DNA from: Amanita rubescens
Taxonomy: Eukaryota > Basidiomycota > Agaricomycetes > Agaricales > Amanitaceae
Length of the DNA stretch: 64,000 bases
Assembly: GCA_015039365.1 (NCBI GenBank)
Contig: WION01000013.1
Location: 682,001 to 746,000 of the forward strand
Reading direction: 5' to 3'
In this document: piece by piece, positions 1 through 11,029 of the stretch
How the letters are laid out: each line of letters opens with the position of its first letter
Numbering within the stretch: the stretch's first letter is position 1
Made by a program: the position numbers and the translations under genes
The notes under the pieces: model-generated
What the model was told of the DNA's origin: nothing
What the model saw: the letters and a program-made list of their open reading frames with translations, nothing else
The model's database searches: none

Positions 1-2159
1 CATGGTTTCCCTTGACTATACTGTCCATCTTGGCATCGTACCAGGCCGCTGACATTTGCCTCGCATGATCCCGGATATCTTCAAATCGCGCTACGACGTC
101 AAGATTAAACTTGTTCAGCAAGCCACTTTCCGTGACGTGATCCAAAATTGTGAGAAAGTGTTCAATGTCGGAAGGTTTCAATGAAGGAAGCTGGTCCATA
201 GAGTGATACAAATAAGACATGAAAAGGGTAAAGAGAGCTCCGTAGACGTTGGATAGGTATTCGTACTGTGAATGAAATCGTTGAGATTTGTTGGAGAAAG
301 GGAGAGAAAGGGACGCACATCCTGAACCATCAGGTTATCAACATCGGTATCGCCCACTGTTCTAACCACACCACTCAACGCCTCGGGGACACACTGGATA
401 GGTATACTCTCCCTCTCGAAAAAGTCTTTTACAAGGTCCAAAAAGCACACGGCTCTATACGCATGCCCTATCCTCCACCGCAACGCACACTCTGACAACA
501 AGTCTAAATGAGGCTGGGTCAGGATTCCCAGCGAGACTTCCTCGTTGTCCGGTACATCAGGGCTCAACATCCTGTCAAGGTCTTCTTGAAGACAAAGCTC
601 GAGAAGGCGTTTGTAGTACTTGCGCGGACTTGGCGGGATAAAAGTAAAGTGATGCCCAACCTCGAGCTGCTCATCGTCATTATCTTCCGTTCCGCTAGAG
701 TGTGTGAACTCGAGGGAGTTGTATATCGACTGTCTGACAGATGCAGTTCTCGACGTTGTGCGTTCTATTGGGGAGTCTATGCCACTGGGGCCGTATATAG
801 ATCCAGGTCGGCCTGATCCAGAAGTGGGTGATGTCGAGTCAGAGGTGGTCTTGGCAAGTTCTGGTTTGGCTTGAACCATCGCTACCATGAGTTGTTGAAG
901 GACTGATGTCTCGAGAGACCGCCAGTGTTGCCATCCAGTGTCACTGTCGAAATCTTCTCTTCGGCCTGGGAAGGCGGCGCCTGCATTGATGTTTTTCAAA
1001 CATGTCTATTGACAATTAAAACTTTAGTATGCGATAGGGAAAAAAAAGTCACCTTGAGATCATTTATCGCAGCCTGTAATGTAAAGAGTTGGTGAACGAA
1101 CATTGAGGCATCGTGAAGGCTCTCACCTTTTCCGTCACTGTCCCTTTCATCTGATCTACCTCTTTCTGAATGGCTTGCTCTGGAATCTTGAACAAGTCCG
1201 AAACCGTACGCACAAGCCGCATATCCGCCACGCTCAACCCAGATGCCGGTGGCACCGTAAGCGAAGAACCGACATAAGAATCTCGATCCCTCGACGTCGA
1301 CGCGGAGTCATATCCAGAGTCGCTATACGCCGAGGAAGAAGTTTGCGGGGTCAACTTGGCTGCATAATTGTCCAACCGCGATAACAGCTCTGGCGAAACA
1401 TGGTTCATCCCCCGCAAACACTCCCCGAGCATCTTGACAAACTGCGCAATGTGATTGTTAAGCTCTATTTTCCACCCATCGAGCGCGAGCGTCGGCTCCT
1501 TCTTGAGTACGGCCGTGGCATGGGTGGCGAACATGAGAATGAGTTCTTCGATTTTCCGGTTTTCTTTCATCTGCTTCTTGAACGAATCGTCGAGGAACTG
1601 ACCATAGAATTTAGCCATGGTACGTCGGACGAGTTGATCCGAGTAGCTAGAGGTGATATAATATCTTGGTCAGGATAGGACGACGGAGAGGATGATCGAG
1701 GCGACGTACGCAGGATTCTTGCCCAGAGCTATGTCCTGCAACTTTTGCTCGAGGACCTTGAGGAGTTTTTCGGGAAACTTGACACTCTTTGAACCATCTC
1801 TAAAGTCTTTGAATAGATCGCCGATAGAAAAGTTTGAGAGAGCGGAAAGTCGTAGATGATGTTCTCGGTTCTCGCGGGTATCGGATGGGGATGGTTTGGG
1901 TGATTCTTTTGGAAGCAGTAAATAACTGAGGACTCTGTGGAGAAGGGTTGGATTAAGATGAAAAAAAGATGAATAGAATAGAGAACTACTAACGCTACTC
2001 TGAGAATATAGCTGGTAAAAGATGAGAAGGAATGAGAATGTTGTTGGGTGTCGGGTCAAGACAGACGCACTTGTAGAGGTCGTCGTCTGAGACGAAATGC
2101 CTTGAGATGCGTCTTTCTTGAGCAGAGCCTACGTTGCTGGCGTAACTGCGCCGCGACAT
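1..2159 (-). CDS. Munc13-like / DUF810 (MUN, MHD1) domain protein, N-terminal part, runs off the left edge
   Basis: The first exon begins MSRRSYASNVGS at 2159 and reads to DDDLYK. After an intron ending in CACAG the protein continues VLSYLLLPKESPK, then KFPEKLLKVLEQKLQDIA and NRKIEELILMFATHATAV, DGWKIELNNHIAQFVK and NHVSPELLSRLD. Further blocks are YYKRLLELCLQEDLDRML, LLSECALRWRIGHAYRAVCF and, at the edge, LKPSDIEHFLTILDHV. This order of motifs matches the fungal Munc13-homology (DUF810) proteins, which act in vesicle tethering or exocytosis at the plasma membrane. A Ser/Thr-rich linker lies between the blocks. The C-terminal MUN and C2 parts lie outside the window. The start is only about 80 bp downstream of the LHS1 stop on the same strand. 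Family assignment comes from recalled sequence pattern; exon ends inside are approximate. Confidence 0.72.
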
Positions 2160-2237
2160 GGCCAACGTCGGTTGTGGCAGGCGGACTTGCCGTAATAATA
2201 ATAATCACAAAATCACGTTTAGTATTACTAGTTTGAT

Positions 2238-5236
2238 CTATAGCTCATCATGCTCCTGTTTCGTATCTGCCTTCGCATTCGCCTTTTTAACCTTGGGAAC
2301 CCTCCTCCGAACTAATCTCTGCAAGTGTTGTTCAAGTACCTTGGCACGCGCCTTCATCTCCGTCGTCTCAATCACTGGATCTTCATACGACTTGACCTTT
2401 TTCTGCTTCTCTACCCACTCATTCAACCACCCCTCGTGCTCTCGCAAAGTCTTTTCTAGTCCCTCTAATTCATCCTTTGTCCACTTTGAGGGTTGTCCCG
2501 CCTCTTCTTCAGCAGTTATATTCTGCCGCGCTTCTTGCAGGAATAATCGCGTGCTCCAATTCCACATCTGACTGTTATTGAGCGCCTGTGGGAATGCTTC
2601 TATCTCTTGGTATCGGTGAATGATCGGTCGTTCCATGGCCTCTAATACTACACGTTTATCGAGCAGCTGAGATGTCTCGGCCAGGTCACCCATCTCGAAC
2701 AGCCATGTGAATGAATCGTCGAGTTTCTCAGAAATCGCTCTTCTCTCAGACTCTTGAGAGCATTTCTTGAATGGCGTCTCCGTGTTGTAAGGGTCGAGTA
2801 GGTCGCGTAGTCGATAGAGATATCCCTCGAAAGAATTCCGTGCTTCCTCTCGGCGAATTTTGCTAGCTTCTTCAGCATCCAATGCGCGAAGCCTGACGAA
2901 CATGGGTTGATGACAGTGTACACGGCGCACAACTCACCTGTTACGGGATTCCTTCTTCTCTTCTACTGACATCGGTTGTATAGATATAAAGTAGGTATTA
3001 ACGGTCAACGGAATCGTTTGCTCTTTCTGTAAGATCTTTTTGACTTCCGCCGAGGGCGAGGGAGTGGGTATTGTTGCTTCACCCGAGCTCGATGGCTCCG
3101 CTTCCGCAGAGGATGAAGATGAAGGAGATGCCGCGTCTGAATCAGAATCCGATTCTCTAGGCGGCTGATTAGCGACCGACTCCGTTGTTGTGTCTTCAGA
3201 GGAACTTGCTGCAAACAGTCCTTTCAGTTTTCCTATCCAATCGTTGGCGTACTCCGCAGCCTAGACACCGTACACGTACCTGTGAGGCTATCATCCTTGA
3301 TCTCTCCGTACGCAATCGCATCGGACACGGATACAAAGCCAGACTCGGAGAGCGTCACGGTGGTTTTAACCACAGGATCAACGACTCCCAACTCGGTCAA
3401 ATTCGCGATAGCTTCAGCAACTCCAACGATTTCCGCCTCGAGTATACGTTGAGGGAAGTCACTGCAATGTAATGAGTAATTCATCAGAGTTCACCGGGTA
3501 AGATCAACATACGGTGCGACATCCTTGTAATCAAGACTGATTGTGAAGTCATCCCTTCTCTTGAATGTCATCGTCTTCTTCGTGCCTACCCTAGATCCAG
3601 CAGGGAAGACAAGGGTCGTGATTGTGCGAGGCTTGCCCGAGGTAGTAGTGGATCCAGCAGAGTAGGACGCTTGCACGTCATGCGTAGCCATGTCGGATAC
3701 TTTCATGTTCTTTGTCCTGAATTGAGCGCTTAGACTTGCACCGCGGAGCGCAGCACCTGTAGACACCATTGGTTAGCTTATTGGTGAAGTATCGGGAACA
3801 GATACTGACCAAGGACGGCTGCTTCATCGGCATTGACGTTTTGAGCAATTTTGCCTCTGTGGGCGAATAGGTTAGCTTGGAACGGGGATAAAGAGAAGGT
3901 GGGACTTACTCCCCGACAGCTCCTCTTATGGCAGCCTGAATCATCGGCGTTCGCGAGGCACCACCAGTCAAAATAACTGATGACACGTCGTTCTACCAAG
4001 CCTTGTTAGCAAAGTGAACAAAACATCAAAAAGACATTACTTACCATCGTCAAACCTGCATTAGCCACCGCGTCGTGAATTGGCTTCGCAAATCGCCCCT
4101 TCATATCATCGCATGACTTCTCGAACATTTCCCTCGTCACCTTGGTCTTCAGATCTAAATCCCAAGCGATACTCTCGACCTAAAAACGTCAGAACACCAA
4201 CGCAGACCTGACTGGCATATTAATTCCCCACCTGTGCAATAGCATCCGAATTCGCGCTCAGGACCACCTTGACGCGCCCAGCTTCTTTCCAAAGCTTCGC
4301 CATCCCCTTCGCGTCCTGACGAACATCCCTCCCATGCTTGGCATTAAAACTCTCAATCAAAATCTCCCTCATCCGCCTATCCAGCTCAATCCCACCCGTC
4401 CGCCTATCATACCCAACACCCATAACCGTCACCTGCGGTCCCTCCACACCAGCGCTCCCCTTCTTCCCATTTCCATCCAAACTCCCCGTCGAAAACTGCA
4501 CAACCGTCGCTCTAATCGACGACGCGCCCGCGTCGTATATCACATGAACCTCCGGCTTTGCAAACGTTCTCGTCATAGCGTAGTTCACCGCAACAGCCGT
4601 TCCATCATTGATCAACGCAAGGGTTTTGAGCCCCGCGATCTCGATGGCGTCCACCATCGCGTCCCGCTCGAATTGGGTATAGAAAGGGGGCACGGTGACG
4701 ATCACGTCTCGCACTTTTTCACCGTCCGCGTAGCTCTCGGCGAAGATGCTTCACGTACGAAAGTTGCATTGCGATCAGGTCCTCCACCGTGAATGGTCCC
4801 CCGGAGGACGGAAGGAGACTGACGGTTTTGCGGGAGGTAGGAGAGAGAGGGCAAGTTTGTATTTGTCTATAGAATCGTGTTATTTCCGAGTCGTATGGAA
4901 CGCCTTGAAGGTATTTCACGTATGAAAAAGAATCTTGAGGGAATCGAGCAGCCTAAGTGTAAGATTAGAAGGTTAGTATTTTTTTTTGTTGGGGGGGGGA
5001 GTAGAGGAGCGACGTACGAGGTTGAATGCGTCTTGACCGAAAACCCGGTCATCCCTTTTCCATCCTACGGAAGCTTGGATCTTCCGTTTCGAGTCCTTGT
5101 TGAGGAGAACGTCGAATGGAGTGCCGGGTTTTACGAGCGAAGCTTTAATCCATTCCGAGCCATAGTCGACGGCTAAAATGGCCGCGAGGGCTGATTGGGG
5201 TATTAAAAGAAGTGGTAAGAGGGCGAAAAGCCGCAT
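2238..5236 (-). CDS. LHS1: LHS1/HYOU1-type ER Hsp70-family chaperone (Hsp110/Grp170 class), with one apparent frameshift
   Basis: This is an ER-lumen Hsp70 relative that acts as a nucleotide-exchange factor and holdase for BiP. A signal peptide (MRLFALLPLLLIPQSALA) is followed by the ATPase phosphate-1 motif AVDYGSEWIK. The connect and adenosine regions follow (VTVPPFYTQFERDAM, VIYDAGASSIRATVVQF, VILTGGASRTPMIQ), then a low-complexity Ser/Glu loop near 3,020-3,180. A long helical C-terminus ends in HDEL, an ER retrieval signal. Exon 1 is 5236-5018 and exon 2 starts at 4952; about seven introns follow. At about 4,743 one extra base (CATCTTCGCC) shifts the frame between LSYVKH and the following GEKVRDVIV. 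The truncated copy at 54.9 kb has CATCTCGCC and is in frame there. Either this copy carries a real lesion or it is an assembly error. Otherwise all blocks are conserved. Confidence 0.88.
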
Positions 5237-5572
5237 GCGCTGTTGAGTAAGATAGGTTAGTTGTTGGTTGAAGGAAATCCGGTCATCGACAACGGTCGAG
5301 CAACTTGAAATCTGTGTGTCGTGGCGGACACGTCGAGCGGGAGGTCACGTGGATTACGGCCATGCGCCGAGATGAAATCGGGGATGGAATGTTGCTCTAC
5401 TCTCCAAGCGGTAAGTTCCACCAAAGGACATGTAACTGGTTCATCGCGCGCAATAGGGGGAAACGCCATGTCTAATAGCCGCAGCGCGCACGGAAGGAGA
5501 CGCCGTGCGGGGGGAGACTGAATTCGGCCTGCCAGAAACAGATGCTTTGCGGCCGCCTTGTGCCTTGCCTCC
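5237..5572. promoter_or_regulatory. Bidirectional intergenic region between LHS1 and the NACHT-WD40 gene
   Basis: These 336 bp separate the divergent starts of LHS1 (5236, minus) and the NACHT gene (5573, plus), so both promoters must lie here or inside the genes. I see no convincing TATA box or known operator. Open reading frames in it look like chance. The two outer ends of the inverted copy at 54.7-61.0 kb both map to about 5,420-5,430 in this region. Confidence 0.5.
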
Positions 5573-8500
5573 ATGGATGACAGTTCCTCGTTCACTGCAG
5601 CAAAGAAATCGAAGAAAAGCGGAGGCATAGTAAATTTCCTTCGAGATCGGATTAAGCGAGACAAATCAGCCAATGCCTCTCCAAATTCGACGCGGGTTCC
5701 TGTCTCTTCAGCATCTAGCGCTCACGACCTTGTTCCAGGAAACGACGCTTCAGGTATATTGGGGTCATCTTAGTTTTATCTATGACCGCTCAACCTTACT
5801 CCAGGCAGCAATGCAACCTCGCATCAGGGTATGTACTGTCCTAGATTCCTACCTCACAGACTCAGCCCACCATCCAGACCCTACCACCGCAAGACCTCCT
5901 TCACCAAGCGTTCCAGATCTGTTGGGTTCCGCCGTGGGTCAAGGTGAGATAATACGCTGAATCTTCGCATCCGACTCATACTCGAAATCGACAGCCAAAG
6001 ATGTACTCGCAGTCGCTTGGACTGGTATGGAAATGTTGCTCAAGAAGGTCGAGGGATGTCTCGATGGAACTCTGGCAAAGGCGCCCATTGCCGCTGTTAA
6101 CGCCATCATCGACATAAAAAATGTACCTTGTCAGTCTCAGTGGACCACATACTTACTGATTCTCCGCTTCAGGCGGTTCAAGACAACAAGGGTGCCATCG
6201 ACAAACTCGTCATTCAGACTGCTGAAAGACTCCTCGCTGTGGATAAGGCAGTGGACCAAGGTATCCCCGACTCTGCAAAGCCACGAATGACGGCCTTCGC
6301 TGGGTAAGCCATTCACTTAGCAAAATCAAAGACAATAACCAATATGCTTGCAGGATCCTTCGGGATGAAATCCGCGAGCTAGAGCAAATGGGGTCGAAAG
6401 GGACATTTATACGGGTATTGGAGAATGAAGCAGACAGGGGAGCCATAGAGGACATATTCAAACGGATCGATGAGGCTACGAAGACTTTCCAGGTCAACCC
6501 TAACCTCCTATCAAATTACCAACTTGCTCATCCGTTGCATCCAGCTCGACATCGCCTGGACTACCGAGAGACAGGTGAATGTTATACTCTCTGAGATCAA
6601 GGTAAACATCAAATCTTCTACTATGACGAGCACTGATCATCCATCAGCTGATGCAACTTGACCGTATTCGCGCAAGGAAGGCAATTTACAATGCTGACTT
6701 GGGGGCCAGGGCGACGGTGACCCGCGAACCATGCACAAAAGAAACGCGCGAGGAGATTCTAAAGGATATAATTGAATGGGCCGACTCACCGGACAGCTCG
6801 TCTGTCTTCTGGCTGACCGGCGGGGCTGGCTCCGGCAAGACGACCATCGCATATACCATTGCCCAATACTTCGACAGGCTTGAGAATACTGGACGACACA
6901 CTGTCTTGGGCGGCAACTTTTTTTGCTCCCGCCAATTTGAAGAGACGAGACGACAAGTTCATATTATTCCCACCCTTGTATACCAGCTCGCTCGAAAGTC
7001 GAGATCGTACGCCCACGCTTTGCATGAATCGGACAAGTTCGACTCGGTCGACAAGTTGACCGAGCAGATGGAGGACCTCCTTGTTGGTCCATGGCGGCAG
7101 TCTGAACCTCGACGTCATACGGAGCTCCCACCTTACCTCATCATTGTCGATGCACTGGACGAGATCGAGGCCCATGGAGGGTCCATGTTTCTTCAAGACA
7201 TAATCGAGACAATCGACCGATGTCCCCTACAAGGACTCAAGTTTCTTTTCACAAGCAGACCAGACCCTCGTGTCGTCGAACTCTGCAAGCGTAAACCCTT
7301 CTCGTCCAACGCTGTCTATCGCTTGCAAGATGTACCAATTGAGCGTGTAGGATCAGACATCACCAAGTACCTGCATGTCAAGCTTCCAAACTTTGCGGGC
7401 AAGCCAGAGCTGACGACCATGGCACAGCTGGCAAACGGTCTTTTTATTTCCGCCGCAACCATCGTGAGGTATTTGACACCGCATCAAGGGATCACAGTAG
7501 ATGAGCAGTGCAGGCTACTGAGTAAGCTGCATGTCCAGCAATCATTTTCAGCGAGTGGTGCACGGCGACCGTTACTCATTGACGAGCTATACCAGCAAAT
7601 CCTGCATGACGCCTTTTCTGGCCTTGACGACGACCTCTTCAACTCTCGTCTGTGCATCCTCCATACCTTCCTCTGTACATTTGAACGCACATCGACATCT
7701 CTTGCTGCTGCCCTCCTCTCTGAATCTGATGCAATTGCGATCGCTGTCTTGAACGAACTTTACGCAGTTCTCTATTGCGAAGATGACCAGGTCCTTTGGT
7801 ACCACGCATCATTCCCCGACTTCATCTTCAGTCAGACTGAGACACGATCGACATTCGAGCTCGACGGTCGTCGGATTTCCATGTCAATTAACAAGGCCCA
7901 TCACCATGCCCTTCTCACAAAAAGTTGTTTCGATGTCATGAAGTCGCTGCGCTTCAATATCGGTGACATTCCATCGTCGTTTGTACTCGATGCTGACGAT
8001 CCAGAGCTAACGAAGCGGATTGATACCAATATCAAAGTCGTCTTGAGGTACGCTTCTCGGCACTGGGCTCATCATTTGGCCCAGACCGATGGAACTAACC
8101 CCGATGGCGAGGATCTCGGTGCTTGTATCACAGACTTCCTCCGTATCCGCATTCTCTTCTGGATAGAGGCCATGAACCTACTTGGATCCAGCAGTCAGTG
8201 TACCACAATGCTTCAACGTGCGCGCGAGTGGGTCTTGAAGGTGAGAATATTGTCACTTCGGATGCACAGTTTCTCATGCTGGTCAATCAGAACGCGAACA
8301 AGCAACCCGAGCTTGCTGCCAACATTGCTGAAGCAGCCAATTTCACTACTTACTTCACTGGGAATCCACCGGCTTTGTCTACACCGCACCTGTACATCTC
8401 AGCATTGGCGACCTGGTCAACAGGATCCACTCTCTCTCAACAGTGGAGAGAGCAGTTCCCTCACATCCCTTCCTTCACCCATAGGAAGGCCAGTGATTTG

Positions 8501-10585
8501 CCATTGATGACTATACAGGCCGGGAGTTCCAATATATCCGCCGCCTTCTCTGCTGATGGCATGCGCATCGTCTCCGGCTCAGACGACAACTCAGTGCGGG
8601 TGTGGGATGCCTCAACTGGAGCTGAACTGGGGGCATTCCATGGCCACACCGAGCGTGTCTCTTCTGTTTCCTTCTCCACTGATGATACCCACATCGTCTC
8701 CGGCTCATATGACGCGTCTGTGCGGGTGTGGGATGCCTCAACTGGGGCTGAGCTGAAGGTGCTCAATGGCCACACCGGGGACGTCTGGTCTGTCGCCTTC
8801 TCCCCTGATGGCATGTACATCGTCTCTGGCTCAGATGACAAGTCAGTGCGAGTGTGGGATGCCTCAACTGGGACTGAGCTGAAGGTGCTCCATGGCCACA
8901 CCGAGCGCATCAATTCTGTCGCCTTCTCCCAGCCTGATGGCACGCGTATCGTCTCCGGCTCAGGAGACAACTCAGTGCGGGTGTGGGATGTCGCAACTGG
9001 GGCTCAGCTGAAAGTGCTCCATGGCCACACCGAGGACGTCTCTTCCGTCGCCTTCTCCCCTGATAGTACGCTCATCGTCTCTGGCTCATATGACGAGTCA
9101 GTGCGGGTGTGGGATGCCTCAACTGGGGCTGAGCTGAAGGTGCTCCGTGGCCACACCAAGAATGTCAATTCCGTCGCCTTCTCCTGGCCTGATGGGACGC
9201 GTATCGTCTCCGGCTCTGGAGACACCACAGTGCGGGTGTGGGATGCCTCGACCGGGGTTGAGCTGAAGGTGCTCAATGGCCACACCCAGAACGTGAATTC
9301 CGCCGCCTTCTCCCCTGATGGCATGCGCATCGTCTCTAGCTCATATGACGGGTCAGTGTGTGTGTGGGATGCCTCGACTAGGGCTGAGCTGAAAATGCTC
9401 CATGGCCACACTGACCGTGTCTCTTCTGTCGCCTTCTCCCGTGATGGCACGCGCATCGTCTCTAGCTCATACGATGAGTCAGTGCGGGTGTGGGATGTCG
9501 CAACTGGGGCTGAGCTGAAGGTGCTCAATGGCCACACCGGGCCCGTCTCTTCCGTCGCCTTCTCCCCTGATGACACGCACATCGTCTCTGGCTCATATAA
9601 CACTGAGGAGTCGGTGCGGGTGTGGGATGCCTCAACTGGGGCTGAGCTGAAGGTGCTCCGTGGCCACACCGAGAGCGTCAATTCCGTCGCCTTCTCCCAC
9701 CCTGATGGCATGTATATCGTCTCTGGCTCAGATGACAGGTCGGTGCGGGTGTGGGATGCCTCAACCGGGGCTGAGCTGAAAGTGCTCAATGGCCACACCG
9801 GGCCTGTATTTTCCGTCGCCTTCTCACCTGACGGCACGCAGATTGTCTCTGGCTCACGGGACCAGTCAGTGCGGGTGTGGGATGCCTCAACTGGGGCTGA
9901 GCTGAAGGTGCTCCATGGCCACATTGAGGCCATCTATTCCGTCGCATTCTCCCGGCCTGATGGCACGCGCATCGTCTCCGGCTCATATGACGCGTCTGTG
10001 CGGGTGTGGGATGCCTCGACTGGGGCTGAGCTGATGGTGCTCAATAGCTGCGCCCGCGTCTTTTCCGTCGCTTTCTCTTCTGACGGTACGCACATTGTCT
10101 CCGGAGGCTCTGACCAGTTAGTGCGGGTGTGGGATGCCTCAACTGGGGCTGAGCTGAAGGTGCTCGGTGGCCACGCTGGGCCCGTCTTTTCTGTTGCCTT
10201 CTCCAATGATGGCGCACACATTGTCTCCGGCTCAAATGACAACTCTGTGTGGGTGTGGGATGCCTCAACTGAGGCTGTGACAGATTTCGACACACATTCA
10301 GTCAATTCCATTACCTCCGAGTCCCCAATTGATAGCACCTCCATTACCTTAGATGAAGAATCTGTACGGTTGTCCATTGTAGGTTGTGCGTACCCTGCTT
10401 GGACTTTTGATGACCGGGAAACACACTGGATCCTTTCGGTCCCTGGCGGTTATCGGCTAATGTATGTGCCAGAGCTGGCTTATCCATACAGCGTCATCAT
10501 CATTTCCTGCAAAGGATCTGCTTTGATTAACTTCCGAGATTGCAAGATTGGTCATGATTGGGCTGGTTGTTACATAGCTAGCTAA
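5573..10585 (+). CDS. NACHT-WD40 NLR-like protein with 14 near-identical WD40 repeats
   Basis: The start MDDSSSFTAAKKSKKSGG leads a basic N-terminus. Short helical exons follow (5.8-6.6 kb), then a NACHT domain with Walker A GGAGSGKTTIA (about 6,820) and Walker B LIIVDALDEIE (about 7,137). A winged-helix-like linker follows. Fourteen WD40 repeats run from about 8,520 to 10,280, each about 126 nt and ending in forms of SVRVWDASTGAELKVL-GH. The C-terminal tail ends GHDWAGCYIAS. The architecture is that of fungal HET-E/HET-D-type signal-transducing NTPases used in non-self recognition; cytosolic location is inferred. At about 8,240 the NACHT frame (…REWVLK) must join FLMLVNQN across only 29 nt bounded by GTGAG and ACAG. 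This is either a very short intron or a frameshift; the paralogue has the same 29 nt. The high repeat identity suggests ongoing unequal crossing-over. Confidence 0.85.
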
Positions 10586-11029
10586 GCATCGTAGTTTGTA
10601 GTAAATGTTCTGTATATATGTGATAAACAACTTATGTGCTTGTTAGGAATGTTCCTCCCAGAGAGCGAGTCTCAAATGTGCATCTGCTGAACCCCCGTTT
10701 CCCCCTGAGTTTCTCGAAGAATTAATCGACAGGCGACGATGTGGAGGTCGACGGTGCAGCTAAGCGTATTCGTCGTTATCCTGAATCTCGTCATTGTCAA
10801 TGGTGTCGGAGGATTCAACCTCCAATGTGATCGTTTTGCCTGCGAGGGTGATTGTGTTCAAGGCTGGAAACGGAGTTCTTCCGTGATGGGGATGGGCAAC
10901 GCCTGCAGAGTTGCGAGCTTACGCTCGAGTCGACAGCAGGTGGCGAGAGATGATTAGATTTGACTATCTATAGGTAATTACATAGACACTGCTACGTTCA
11001 AGTCCTTCAAAGAGAGGCATGTTGATGGG
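10586..11029. other. Intergenic region between convergent NACHT-WD40 and Crinkler genes
   Basis: This holds the 3' flanks of two convergent genes. A 72-codon plus-strand ORF at 10,739-10,957 starts with a hydrophobic stretch. The equivalent stretch in the paralogous block (56.5-56.75 kb) has a deletion, so it is probably not coding. I see nothing else. Confidence 0.4.

Noticed and set aside
5257..5673. 138-codon minus-strand ORF upstream of LHS1
   Set aside because: It overlaps the start of the NACHT gene and the shared promoter, has no domain, and is interrupted in the inverted copy.
8461..10377. Long minus-strand open frames opposite the WD40 repeats (and their counterparts at 57.1-58.2 kb on plus)
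   Set aside because: They are the antisense of a highly repetitive coding array; the repeated PVEASHTRTD-like pattern follows from the WD40 codons.
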